64,000 nucleotides of DNA from Candidatus Sulfidibacterium hydrothermale (GCF_020149915.1 NZ_CP083760.1:868001-932000), one strand, 5' to 3'; positions 36,588 through 44,627 are shown, numbered from the stretch's first letter. A program made the numbers and translations. Notes: generated by a model from the letters alone, not told the origin.

Positions 36588-37271
36588 ATGAATGATATAG
36601 AAGCCTTATTTATCCGGACCGGTGGCCGGTTTGTCACCGCTGTTACTGATCTGCAAAAGAAAGTTGCCGCCTTAAAAGCGGTGATCTTCGATTGGGACGG
36701 TGTGTTTAATGCCGGCTACAAAACCGATGCCGGCAGCAGTCCTTTTTCTGAAGTTGATTCCATGGGAATCAATATGCTCAGGGTTGACTTTTGGTTACGT
36801 TATCACCGGATACTTCCTGTTTTTGTGATCACCGGAGCTGAAAACGAAATGGCTTTGCGTCTGGCACGTCGCGAACATTTAAACGGGATTTTTATGAAGT
36901 ATATTCATAAAACCCGGGCTCTTGAGATGATCTTACATGATTACGGTTTGAAAAAAGAGGAAGTGGCTTTTGTTTTTGATGATATTTTGGACATTGAAGT
37001 GGCCCGCCAAGTAGGTGTTTCTGTTCTTGTGAACCGTTCAGGAAGTCCGCTTACCACTGATTATATCGTTTCAAACAAAGTGTGTGATTATATCACTGGC
37101 AATGAAAGCGGAAATTTTGCTGTACGCGAAGCTTGTGAACTGTTCATCGGCCTTGGTGGCAATATGGTTCAAACCATCGAAACACGGATTCGTTTTAAAG
37201 GCGAATACGAACAGTACCTGACCAACCGGAATCGTACCGAAACCCATCTGTTCCGTTTCGGCGAGCAGTAA
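36588..37271 (+). CDS. kdsC: KdsC-like HAD phosphatase (Kdo 8-phosphate phosphatase)
   Basis: The 227-residue cytoplasmic protein has a HAD core at about 28-185: motif I IFDWDGVFNAG, motif II VITGAEN, a lysine in YIHKTRALE, and motif IV VFDDILDIEVARQVG. FSEVDSMGINMLR and AVREACELF also resemble KdsC, which dephosphorylates Kdo 8-phosphate to Kdo. Compared with E. coli KdsC it has about 25 extra N-terminal and 30 extra C-terminal residues. Its place 96 nt after the transaldolase/CBS gene in the kdsA group supports the assignment. A related sugar-acid phosphatase activity cannot be excluded. Confidence 0.8.
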   Translation: MNDIEALFIRTGGRFVTAVTDLQKKVAALKAVIFDWDGVFNAGYKTDAGSSPFSEVDSMGINMLRVDFWLRYHRILPVFVITGAENEMALRLARREHLNGIFMKYIHKTRALEMILHDYGLKKEEVAFVFDDILDIEVARQVGVSVLVNRSGSPLTTDYIVSNKVCDYITGNESGNFAVREACELFIGLGGNMVQTIETRIRFKGEYEQYLTNRNRTETHLFRFGEQ

Positions 37272-37295
37272 TTTGTTTATTCTTGTTTTGTTTGT

Positions 37296-37333
37296 AAAAC
37301 ACCTGGTATTCAGATGTTATACGGGGTGTTTTT
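37296..37333 (+). terminator. Intrinsic terminator of the kds group
   Basis: AAAACACC (37296-37303) pairs with GGTGTTTT (37325-37332) with a partly paired interior, followed by a T-rich tail. It lies 25 nt after the kdsC-like stop. Confidence 0.65.
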
Positions 37334-37448
37334 CTCTTGGCTTCGATGTGAATATTTCGAAATTCGTAAGAGAAAATTTTTCCGGGAAAATCAATTTAAA
37401 ATTATTATAGATTTCGGTTTTTCCCGGAACAAACGTTTGAAAAGTGGT

Positions 37449-37456
37449 ACCTTTGC
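37449..37456 (+). promoter_or_regulatory. Candidate -7 box for iorAB
   Basis: TACCTTTG matches TAnnTTTG, 38 nt before the iorA ATG. No -33 TTTG at the expected distance. Confidence 0.4.
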
Positions 37457-37493
37457 GTGCGATTTTTTTAAGCTTAATTAAACAAAAAAATAA

Positions 37494-39125
37494 ATGGATA
37501 AATTACTGCTACTTGGTGATGAAGCAATTGCCCAGGGTGCTGTAGATGCCGGAATTTCCGGTGTTTTTGCATATCCGGGTACTCCTTCCACCGAAATTAC
37601 CGAATATATTCAAGCTTCAAAAGAAGCCAAAGAACGGCACATTGCCTCACAATGGTCGTCCAATGAAAAAACAGCCATGGAAACAGCTATTGGTATGTCA
37701 TATGCCGGTAAGCGTGCCTTGGTATGTATGAAACACGTGGGTTTAAATGTAGCGGCCGATGCATTTATCAATTCGGCCATTACCGGAGCTCACGGTGGAT
37801 TGGTGGTCGTTTCGGCCGATGATCCTTCCATGCACTCGTCGCAAAACGAACAAGATTCGCGGTTTTACGGAAAGTTTGCCCAGATCCCGGTGTTGGAACC
37901 TTCTAACCAACAGGAAGCTTACGACATGACCCGTTATGCTTTCGATTTGTCGGAAAAATTCGGAACGCCGGTTCTGTTTCGTATTACCACCCGGTTGTCT
38001 CATTCTCGTTCGGGAGTAAAACGCGGCGAAATGCATCCGCAAAATGAGCTGAGCCTGCCTTCCGATCTGAAACAATTTATTTTGCTTCCGTCTATTGCCC
38101 GTAAACAATATGATGTGTTGCTGGGGAAACAGGCTGCTTTCCAGGAAGAAAGTGAAAAATCGGGCTACAACAAGCTCATTCCCGGAAAAGACAAAAGTAT
38201 GGGAATTGTGGCCTGTGGTATTGCCTATAATTATCTGATGGAAAACTATCAGGGAGAAGAAATTCCTTATCCTGTTTTAAAAATCGGACAATATCCGGTT
38301 TCTCGCCGGTTGGTTCGTGAGTTCTACGATCAGGTAGATTCTGTTCTTATGCTTGAAGAAGGCTACCCGGTGTTAGAAGAACTTTTCCGTGGTATTTTGG
38401 ATGAAGGGAAACCGGTAAAAGGCCGGATGGACGGAACCATTCCGCGTTCCGGCGAACTTAATCCCAATATTGTGGGAAAAGCACTGGGAAAAGAAATAGC
38501 CGAAGGTTATCCTGTTCCTTCTGTTTTGCGCGGCCGCCCGCCATTGCTTTGCGACGGATGTCCGCACTGGGATTCGTTTGGTGCGCTTAACGAAGCCATG
38601 AAAGACTACGGCCCCGGACGTGTTCTTTCCGACATTGGATGTTACACACTGAGTGCCCTTGAACCGTTAAATTCGATCAACAGTTGTGTGGATATGGGTG
38701 CTTCCATAACCATGGCTGTGGGTGCTGCCGAAGCCGGACTGGTACCGGCTGTGGCGGTGATTGGTGATTCTACCTTTACCCATTCGGGAATGACCGGACT
38801 TTTGGATGCTGTAAACCGGAACGTCCCTGTTACGGTTGTGTTGCTCGACAACAGTACCACCGGAATGACCGGCGGACAAGATTCTGCCGGACTTGGAAAA
38901 TTAGAAAGTATCATTAAAGGAATTGGTGTGGATGAAAAACATATCCGGATCATCAAGCCTTTACGCCGCCTGCATGACGAAAATGTAAAAGTCTTTAAAG
39001 AGGAACTTGCCTATGAAGGGGTTTCGGTAATTATTCCGCGGCGCGAATGTGTACAAACGCTGGCCCGCCGGATGAAACTGAAACATGCTAAGAAGAAAGA
39101 GACCAAAGAAAGTGTCAACAATTAA
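37494..39125 (+). CDS. iorA: Indolepyruvate:ferredoxin oxidoreductase, alpha subunit
   Basis: The 543-residue subunit of the cytoplasmic enzyme that oxidatively decarboxylates aryl-pyruvates (from Trp, Phe, Tyr) to aryl-acetyl-CoA using ferredoxin. The N-terminal pyrimidine-binding domain contains GVFAYPGTPSTEITE, and the thiamine-diphosphate/Mg domain has CDGCPHWDSFGAL (about 355) and GDSTFTHSGMTGLLDAV with TVVLLDNSTTGMTGGQ. The protein stops at IIPRRECVQ plus a basic tail and has no Cys-rich C-terminal 2[4Fe-4S] module, unlike the archaeal/Clostridial enzymes of about 600-650 residues, so electrons must leave differently. iorB starts 13 nt later. Confidence 0.93.
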   Translation: MDKLLLLGDEAIAQGAVDAGISGVFAYPGTPSTEITEYIQASKEAKERHIASQWSSNEKTAMETAIGMSYAGKRALVCMKHVGLNVAADAFINSAITGAHGGLVVVSADDPSMHSSQNEQDSRFYGKFAQIPVLEPSNQQEAYDMTRYAFDLSEKFGTPVLFRITTRLSHSRSGVKRGEMHPQNELSLPSDLKQFILLPSIARKQYDVLLGKQAAFQEESEKSGYNKLIPGKDKSMGIVACGIAYNYLMENYQGEEIPYPVLKIGQYPVSRRLVREFYDQVDSVLMLEEGYPVLEELFRGILDEGKPVKGRMDGTIPRSGELNPNIVGKALGKEIAEGYPVPSVLRGRPPLLCDGCPHWDSFGALNEAMKDYGPGRVLSDIGCYTLSALEPLNSINSCVDMGASITMAVGAAEAGLVPAVAVIGDSTFTHSGMTGLLDAVNRNVPVTVVLLDNSTTGMTGGQDSAGLGKLESIIKGIGVDEKHIRIIKPLRRLHDENVKVFKEELAYEGVSVIIPRRECVQTLARRMKLKHAKKKETKESVNN

Positions 39126-39138
39126 AAAAGAAAAAACC

Positions 39139-39723
39139 ATGAAAAAAGATATTATCCTTGGTGGTGTGGGCGGACAAGGAATCCTTACCATAGCCACTGT
39201 TATCGGAATGGCTGCTTTGTCAGAAGGTTTGCAATTAAAACAGTCTGAAGTGCACGGGATGAGCCAGCGCGGCGGTGATGTGCAGTCGAATTTGCGGATT
39301 TCTTCCGATCCGATCGCATCGGATCTGATCCCCGAAGGGAAAGCTGATATGATCCTGGCTGTGGAGCCGCTCGAATCATTACGCTATTTTAATATGCTGA
39401 ACCGCGAAACAGGTTGGCTGATTACCAGCATCAACCCGTTCAAAAATATTCCGGATTATCCTCCTTTGGAAGAAGTGTTGGCTGAGATTACAAAACTTCC
39501 CCGTTATATTACCATTGACGCTGACCGGATTGCTCAGACGCAGGGCTCGGTAAAAGCGGCCAATATTGTAGTGCTCGGTGCCGCTTCTCCTTTTATCGGA
39601 CTGAAGTACGAATCGTTGGAGAATGCTGTACGCCAGCTTTTTGGTAAAAAAGGAGAAGAGATTGTAAATCTGAACCTCCAGGCTTTGAAAGCCGGACGCG
39701 ATTTTGCCGAAGAAAACCGGTAA
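39139..39723 (+). CDS. iorB: Indolepyruvate:ferredoxin oxidoreductase, beta subunit
   Basis: The 194-residue gamma-type domain pairs with IorA. The N-terminus MKKDIILGGVGGQGILT has the glycine-rich motif of the 2-oxoacid oxidoreductase gamma family, followed by SEVHGMSQRGGDVQSNLRI, diagnostic for IorB. The ATG at 39139 is chosen because it begins this motif; an upstream ATG at 39085 overlaps iorA and adds only a basic tail. Cytoplasmic, co-transcribed with iorA, and closed by a terminator at 39733. Confidence 0.93.
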   Translation: MKKDIILGGVGGQGILTIATVIGMAALSEGLQLKQSEVHGMSQRGGDVQSNLRISSDPIASDLIPEGKADMILAVEPLESLRYFNMLNRETGWLITSINPFKNIPDYPPLEEVLAEITKLPRYITIDADRIAQTQGSVKAANIVVLGAASPFIGLKYESLENAVRQLFGKKGEEIVNLNLQALKAGRDFAEENR

Positions 39724-39732
39724 TTTGTGTTG

Positions 39733-39788
39733 AAAAAAGCCGATGGCAGTCCTGAATTTGTTTGTCAGGATTTCTATCGGCTTTTTTT
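39733..39788 (+). terminator. Intrinsic terminator of iorAB
   Basis: AAAAAAGCCGAT (39733-39744) pairs with ATCGGCTTTTTT (39776-39787). A second inner stem, TCCTGA/TCAGGA, lies in the loop. T-run at the 3' side. Confidence 0.85.
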
Positions 39789-39902
39789 ATGCCGGTACTG
39801 CTCCTTTTCTTTTTGTGGGAAGTATTCCGGAGGGCAAATGTTAAAAAATCTGAAAACAAAAAGGCGCTTTCTTTTCCTTTTTCCCGTGGAAAAAAATAAT
39901 TC

Positions 39903-39910
39903 TACTTTTG
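39903..39910 (+). promoter_or_regulatory. Candidate -7 box for the M23 peptidase gene
   Basis: TACTTTTG, 25 nt before the ATG at 39936; no clear -33 element. Confidence 0.4.
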
Positions 39911-39935
39911 CACCTTCCAAGTTAATAATACGGAT

Positions 39936-41174
39936 ATGACTCAAGCCAAATCAAAATATTTCTTTTTCTATATATTTATTTTATCTCTTTTTGTTGCCTC
40001 TTGTCATCGTACGGAAAAGGCGCCGGCATCAACATCGCCGGTTTCTGCTGTTCAGCCTAAAACCGTTGCACGGGTGATTTATGGCATTAATGTGGATAGC
40101 TTGTTGGTGAAGAAGGGGAAAGTAAAACGAAATCAGCACTTGTCTGATATCTTGTTGCATTATGGCGTAAGTTACGCTACTATTGATTATCTGGCCCGTC
40201 ATACCAAAAAAGTATTTGATGTCCGGCAAATCAGACGGGGACACTGGTATGTTCTCATTGCCCGGAATGACTCCCTCCAGACGCCGGAGTGGTTTGCTTA
40301 TGAAATATCTCCGTCACGGTATGTTTTATATCATCTTTTTGATTCGCTTTATGCGGTGAGAGGAGAAAAACCGATAATCAAAAAACAGGTTGCTACCGAG
40401 GGCGTGATTACTTCTTCCTTGTGGAATGCCATGATGAAAAGCCATGATGATCCTAATCTGGCAGTGAAACTCTCTGAAATTTATGCCTGGACCATTGACT
40501 TTTTTGAGTTGCGAAAAGGAGATCGCTATAAAGCAATATACCAGAAGGTTTATGTGGACAGTAACTATGTGGGACTGGGAAAAGTAGAAGCAGCCGATTT
40601 TATCCGGAAAGATGGACATCATTACGCTTTTTACTTTGAACAGAATGGAAAAGGGGATTACTTTGATGAAAACGGAAAGAGCCTGGAGCGCACTTTTTTG
40701 AAAGCGCCGTTAAAATACCGTTATATCAGTTCTCGTTTTTCCAATCACCGCTGGCATCCGATTTTGAAAATATACCGCCCGCATCATGGGGTAGATTATG
40801 CTGCTGCCGAAGGAACGCCGGTGCATGCACTGGGCGACGGCGTGGTCATTAAAAAGGGATATCAGCGTAATGGAGCGGGGAATTATTTAAAAATCAGACA
40901 CAACAGTGTTTATACAACACAATATGCGCATTTAAGGGCTTTTGCACGCGGAATTCGTGTGGGTGTTCATGTCCGGCAGGGGCAGTTGATTGGTTATGTG
41001 GGGCATACCGGTCTGGCTACCGGTCCGCATCTCGATTTCCGGTTTTATAAATATGGGAAGCCGGTTAATCCGCTTACGGTGAAATCGCCGCCGGCTAAAC
41101 CGGTAGCACCGCAATACCGCCAGGCTTTCGACTCGATCGTTCGTCATTACCGCCCGATTCTCGATTCATTATAA
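39936..41174 (+). CDS. M23-family metallopeptidase lipoprotein
   Basis: The 412-residue envelope protein has its lipobox at Cys23 (LFVASC, then HRTEK). The middle (about 55-240) resembles the Csd3/OapA-type N-terminal domains. The C-terminal LytM/M23 domain (about 260-385) begins RFSNHRWHPI and has the zinc ligands His283 and Asp287 in HHGVDYA, then YAHLRAF and GHTGLATGPHLDFRF. The usual HxH of the second zinc motif reads HLD, so the second His is Asp. M23 enzymes cut peptidoglycan cross-links; the altered ligand may be a clade variant or may mean reduced activity. Confidence 0.88.
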   Translation: MTQAKSKYFFFYIFILSLFVASCHRTEKAPASTSPVSAVQPKTVARVIYGINVDSLLVKKGKVKRNQHLSDILLHYGVSYATIDYLARHTKKVFDVRQIRRGHWYVLIARNDSLQTPEWFAYEISPSRYVLYHLFDSLYAVRGEKPIIKKQVATEGVITSSLWNAMMKSHDDPNLAVKLSEIYAWTIDFFELRKGDRYKAIYQKVYVDSNYVGLGKVEAADFIRKDGHHYAFYFEQNGKGDYFDENGKSLERTFLKAPLKYRYISSRFSNHRWHPILKIYRPHHGVDYAAAEGTPVHALGDGVVIKKGYQRNGAGNYLKIRHNSVYTTQYAHLRAFARGIRVGVHVRQGQLIGYVGHTGLATGPHLDFRFYKYGKPVNPLTVKSPPAKPVAPQYRQAFDSIVRHYRPILDSL

Positions 41175-41215
41175 TTCTTTCTATATGAATTGATATTTTG
41201 TAGCCGGAAAAAGGG

Positions 41216-42019
41216 TTAAAAACTTATTGTAACTTTTAATTTTCCAGAAATGGATTTGACTTGATCAATTTTACTTTTTTGTACGGCACCAATAATTTTA
41301 ACTTTCCAGTTTCCTGGTTTTTGTCTGCTGTTGTTAACAACAGATGCCGAGCATTTTAAGGGTTTTTGCCAATTGGGTAAATTAGACCAGGTTGAATTCT
41401 TGCATAGTACAACTTGGGTTGGTCCTGCTAATTCAACCTTTAACATTTGTGTTTGCTTATCAATTTCAACCTTTATTCGTTTTGCAGTCTTGGGTACGTT
41501 TATTGTAAAAACGACTTCTCCTTTTGGAGCAATATGAAAGGAAAATTCTTTTGTGTCTGATTTTTTTTCAGAAACTAATGGGTGGTTTTCAATAAAATGA
41601 CCGTTGATATAAACAATTAAAGTGCCTGAAACTGATTTGATTTGATCAACTTTACTTTTTTGTACTGCACCAATAATTTTAACTTTCCAGTTTCCGGATT
41701 TTTGTCTCTTGTTGTTGGCAATAGACGCTGAGCATTTTAAAGGCTTTTGCCAATTGGATAAATTAGACCAGGTTGAATTTCTACATAAAACAGTGTTAGT
41801 AGGTCCTATCAGTTCAACTTTTAACATTTGGGTTTGGTTTATTATTTTGGCTTCAACAGTTTTTGTCCCTTGCGGTATAAGAATATTAAAAGTTTTTTCT
41901 CCGGTTGCGGAAACGGTAAAGTTTACTTTCGTTACAATTTTTTTCTCATTATTTTGCGAATAGGCACTTAAAGAAGCAGAAATAAAAAGAAAGAAAAAAA
42001 TGAATTTGTTTGTTTTCAT
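41216..42019 (-). CDS. Secreted protein built of two tandem 127-residue repeats, unknown function
   Basis: The 267-residue product has a signal peptide (MKTNKFIFFFLFISASLSAYSQ, about 1-22), then two near-identical units about 127 residues apart. Each holds QTQMLKVEL.GPT, VLC.NSTWSNL.NWQKPLKCSAS and GNWKVKIIGAVQKSK, ending SGTLIVYI or SGKLKVTI. Two cysteines per unit (VLC and KCS) could form a disulphide. The beta-rich pattern recalls pre-peptidase C-terminal (PPC) jelly-roll domains of secreted proteins; that resemblance is tentative. The repeat is also obvious in the DNA (offset 381 nt), which points to recent duplication. No functional neighbour. Confidence 0.75.
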   Translation of the reverse strand: MKTNKFIFFFLFISASLSAYSQNNEKKIVTKVNFTVSATGEKTFNILIPQGTKTVEAKIINQTQMLKVELIGPTNTVLCRNSTWSNLSNWQKPLKCSASIANNKRQKSGNWKVKIIGAVQKSKVDQIKSVSGTLIVYINGHFIENHPLVSEKKSDTKEFSFHIAPKGEVVFTINVPKTAKRIKVEIDKQTQMLKVELAGPTQVVLCKNSTWSNLPNWQKPLKCSASVVNNSRQKPGNWKVKIIGAVQKSKIDQVKSISGKLKVTISF

Positions 42020-42121
42020 GAGTGTAATTTTTGTGTGATTATTTGTTGATGTAATATGTTGTTCAGGTTCTTAAGTCAGCAAAATAGTTTAAGTTTTTGA
42101 GTGCATGGCAGAACAATTATT

Positions 42122-42378
42122 TTACTTGTTTTTTGATTCATAATCTTTTAATGTCGTTCCGTCTTTTAATTTCCATTCTGTTAACCCATTTGCATTTCTC
42201 CCCATGACAATTGCCGCGGCAGTTGAAGGGCTTGAGAATTCATAATCTTCCACAAAAATTAAGCTGCCATTATCTTTTAATAAGCTTTTCCTGTCCAGTT
42301 TGATAATTCACATGTAATTCGTCCATTTGGAATACCATCGATTAAAAATAATGTTATTTTTTTTCCGAAATTTTTCAT
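42122..42378 (-). pseudogene. Broken DUF4357-type protein gene (GIY-YIG nuclease family relative)
   Basis: From the ATG at 42376-42378 the minus strand reads MKNFGKKITLFLIDGIPNGR, then ITCELSNWTGKAY, then a stop. In another frame it resumes with KDNGSLIFVEDYEF, then SSPSTAAAIVMGRNANGLTE, then WKLKDGTTLKDYESKNK and a stop at 42122. The first piece looks like the N-terminus and the second like the C-terminal DUF4357 domain of proteins normally near 280 residues, so the middle has been deleted out of frame. Family recalled from memory, not searched. Confidence 0.7.
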
Positions 42379-42798
42379 ACAATTTTTTTATAGTGATGGC
42401 TAACTTATTAGTCCATCATCAAATATACACTTTTTTTATTAAAGAAAGTTTAAATAAAGGGTGTTTAATTTTGGTGTAGTTGTATTCAATAGGTTCTGAG
42501 TTACTAAGTATTTATAGCGTCGGTTGAAAAATATGGGAAAACCAAATGAGCGGCTTTTGTATCATGAAAACAGAAACCAAAATCAGAATAATTTCTAATG
42601 TTTTTTTGTTGCCAGTTTTAAGGATGAAGAAAGAATAACCCCGGTTTTTACGATGGAGTTATTAACAAACGGCCCCTTCGGTGTATTGTTAATAAGTTTT
42701 TGCCTGATTCTCTTGAAAGTCCTTATTGCTGATAATCAGCGTGTTGTCTTTTTAATGAAAAAGAAAAGCCCCCTTTTTTGTAACATTTTTTTAACAAC
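42379..42798. other. Gene-free stretch upstream of the division cluster
   Basis: No gene is supported. It contains one perfect 10-bp inverted repeat, TTATTAACAA/TTGTTAATAA (42659-42695), around a GC-rich 17-nt loop and followed by five T; it may be a weak terminator or protein-binding site. The rest is AT-rich. Confidence 0.45.
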
Positions 42799-42838
42799 GT
42801 GGTAAAAAGTGGTAAATAATGTAAAAAAGTGGTAAATA
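42799..42838 (+). promoter_or_regulatory. MraZ operator: 10-bp-phased direct repeats before mraZ
   Basis: GTGGTAAA occurs at 42799, 42809 and 42829, with a degenerate copy (ATGTAAAA) at 42819, so four sites are spaced exactly 10 bp. MraZ is known to bind short GTG-centred repeats with 10-bp spacing upstream of its own operon in several phyla. A near-consensus -7 box, TATATTTA (42844-42851), follows, so bound MraZ would cover the -33 region. Autoregulation is inferred. Confidence 0.75.
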
Positions 42839-42870
42839 AGTAGTATATTTACGCCATAAAACTGCGTTTA

Positions 42871-43329
42871 ATGCTCAATGTGATAGGAACATACGAAGCC
42901 AGAATTGATGCCAAAGGAAGATTCATGTTTCCAGTGGCTTACAAAACCCAAATGGGGGATGAGATCCGGAAGGGCTTTGTGGTGAAACGGAGCATTTTCA
43001 AAAAATGTCTTGAGCTTTTCCCGGCAGAGCAGTGGAAAATTGAATCGGCCATGGTGGCCAAGCTGAATATGTTCAAGAAAAAGAACGCAGAGTTTGTTAC
43101 CAAGTTTATGGCTGGTGTTAAGCCGGTCGAGCTGGATGGTACCGGGCGGTTGCTTCTCCCGAAGGATCTGCTGCAATATGGCGGAATTACTAAGCATATC
43201 GTGCTCACATCAGTCGTAAACCGAATTGAAATCTGGGATAAAGAGGCCTATGAAAAGGCGGTGGATTATAACCCGGACGATTTTGCCGAATTGGCTGAAG
43301 AAGTGATGGGTGAGCTCGAAACTGAATAA
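42871..43329 (+). CDS. mraZ: Transcriptional regulator MraZ
   Basis: The 152-residue protein has two AbrB-like SpoVT/MraZ half-domains: the first begins GTYEARIDAKGRFMFP, the second GVKPVELDGTGRLLLPK, each with the conserved D.KGR/D.TGR loop. MraZ forms a DNA-binding ring that controls its own division operon, fitting the phased repeats at 42799-42838. Length is normal. It is the first gene of the dcw cluster; rsmH starts 1 nt after its stop. Confidence 0.95.
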   Translation: MLNVIGTYEARIDAKGRFMFPVAYKTQMGDEIRKGFVVKRSIFKKCLELFPAEQWKIESAMVAKLNMFKKKNAEFVTKFMAGVKPVELDGTGRLLLPKDLLQYGGITKHIVLTSVVNRIEIWDKEAYEKAVDYNPDDFAELAEEVMGELETE

Positions 43330-43330
43330 A

Positions 43331-44236
43331 ATGTATCACAATCCGGTTTTATTACATAAAAGCATTGATGGTCTTCGTATTCATCCCGGCGGGATATACG
43401 TAGATGCTACTTTTGGCGGAGGGGGACATGCCCGCGCTATTCTGGAAAAACTGGGGCCTGATGGAACGTTGGTGGCTTTTGACCAGGATCCGGAAGCCGA
43501 AGCCAATAAGCCGGACGACGAGCGGTTGATTTTTGTGAATCAAAATTTCCGTTACCTGAAAAATTTTCTCCGTTTGTATGATAAAGTGCCGGTGGATGGT
43601 ATTCTGGCTGATCTCGGGGTGAGTTCCCATCAGTTTGATGAGGGCGCACGCGGGTTTTCCATTCGGTTTGACGGACCGTTGGATATGCGAATGGGAAAGC
43701 ATCAGGAGATAACGGCGGCGGATGTGCTTAATGAATATTCGCAGGAAGAAATCCAACAGATTATCCGGCTTTATGGCGAAATAAAAAATAGCCGTTGTAT
43801 GGCTGAGCAGATTGTGAGCCGGAGAAAACAAAAACCTTTTGAAACCACTTTTGAATTGATAGAAGCGGTAGAGAAGTGTATTCCGCCTACGCGGCGAAAT
43901 AAAATGCTCGCCATGTTGTTTCAGGCGCTTCGTATCGAAGTCAACCAGGAGCTGGAGGCGCTTAAAGCTTTTTTGGAGCAAACCGTGGATGTGTTAAAGC
44001 CGGGAGGCCGGTTGGTGGTGATTGCCTATCATTCGCTGGAAGACCGGTTGGTGAAAAACTTCATAAAAACCGGAAATTTTGAAGGAAAAGTACAAAAGGA
44101 TTTTTTCGGGAATGATTTAGTAGAGATGAAGCCGGTGGTGAATAAAGTAATTGTTCCCGACGAGGAAGAAATTATGCGGAACAGCCGGGCCCGTTCGGCC
44201 CGAATGCGTGTGGCAGAAAAATTACCAGAATCATGA
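43331..44236 (+). CDS. rsmH: 16S rRNA m4C1402 methyltransferase
   Basis: The 301-residue S-adenosylmethionine-dependent enzyme methylates N4 of C1402 in 16S rRNA. MYHNPVLLHKSIDGL is the family N-terminus, YVDATFGGGGHARAIL the cofactor-binding loop, and DGILADLGVSSHQFD and NEYSQEEI..I...YGE the following blocks. The ATG at 43331 is chosen over an earlier in-frame codon inside mraZ because it starts the conserved block. The stop overlaps the ftsL start (ATGA). Confidence 0.95.
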   Translation: MYHNPVLLHKSIDGLRIHPGGIYVDATFGGGGHARAILEKLGPDGTLVAFDQDPEAEANKPDDERLIFVNQNFRYLKNFLRLYDKVPVDGILADLGVSSHQFDEGARGFSIRFDGPLDMRMGKHQEITAADVLNEYSQEEIQQIIRLYGEIKNSRCMAEQIVSRRKQKPFETTFELIEAVEKCIPPTRRNKMLAMLFQALRIEVNQELEALKAFLEQTVDVLKPGGRLVVIAYHSLEDRLVKNFIKTGNFEGKVQKDFFGNDLVEMKPVVNKVIVPDEEEIMRNSRARSARMRVAEKLPES

Positions 44237-44625
44237 AAGGAAATCAGTTTAAAAAAGAAAAGCAGGAAAAAGAAGGAGGGCATGCCGAAGGAGCGGGAAC
44301 CTTTGTTCGTGCTACGCAGGATGTGTTGGGAGGAGGAATTCTGGAAAATAAAAAAGCAAAACGGGTATTCCCGTTTTTGCTTTTTTTGGCACTGTTGGCA
44401 TTCGTTTATATCACCAACGATTATTTGTTGGAAAATAAAGTACGGAAAATTACCCGTATGGAACGGCAGATCAGAGAACTGCGGTATGAATACATCTCGG
44501 TGAAATCGGATTTGATGACGTTGAGCAAGCAGTCGCAGCTGGAAAAAAGGCTGGAAAAGATGGGGATAAAAGAAAACAAAGAACCGGTAAAAACCATTGT
44601 CATTTATTCTAAAAACGCAAAATAG
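44233..44625 (+). CDS. ftsL: FtsL-like cell division protein
   Basis: The 130-residue bitopic protein has a basic cytoplasmic N-terminus (about 1-50), one transmembrane helix (about 51-70, VFPFLLFLALLAFVYI) and a coiled-coil-like periplasmic part (NKVRKITRMERQIRELRYEY) ending in LEKMGIKE. Sequence is poorly conserved, but topology and position between rsmH and the transpeptidase gene identify the FtsL role: bridging FtsQ and the septal synthase FtsW/FtsI. Starts within the rsmH stop (ATGA). Confidence 0.85.
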   Translation: MKGNQFKKEKQEKEGGHAEGAGTFVRATQDVLGGGILENKKAKRVFPFLLFLALLAFVYITNDYLLENKVRKITRMERQIRELRYEYISVKSDLMTLSKQSQLEKRLEKMGIKENKEPVKTIVIYSKNAK

Positions 44626-44627
44626 CT

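Noticed and set aside
42799-42838. Short direct repeats considered as a CRISPR-like array
   Set aside because: Unit is 10 bp with no spacers; fits an MraZ operator.
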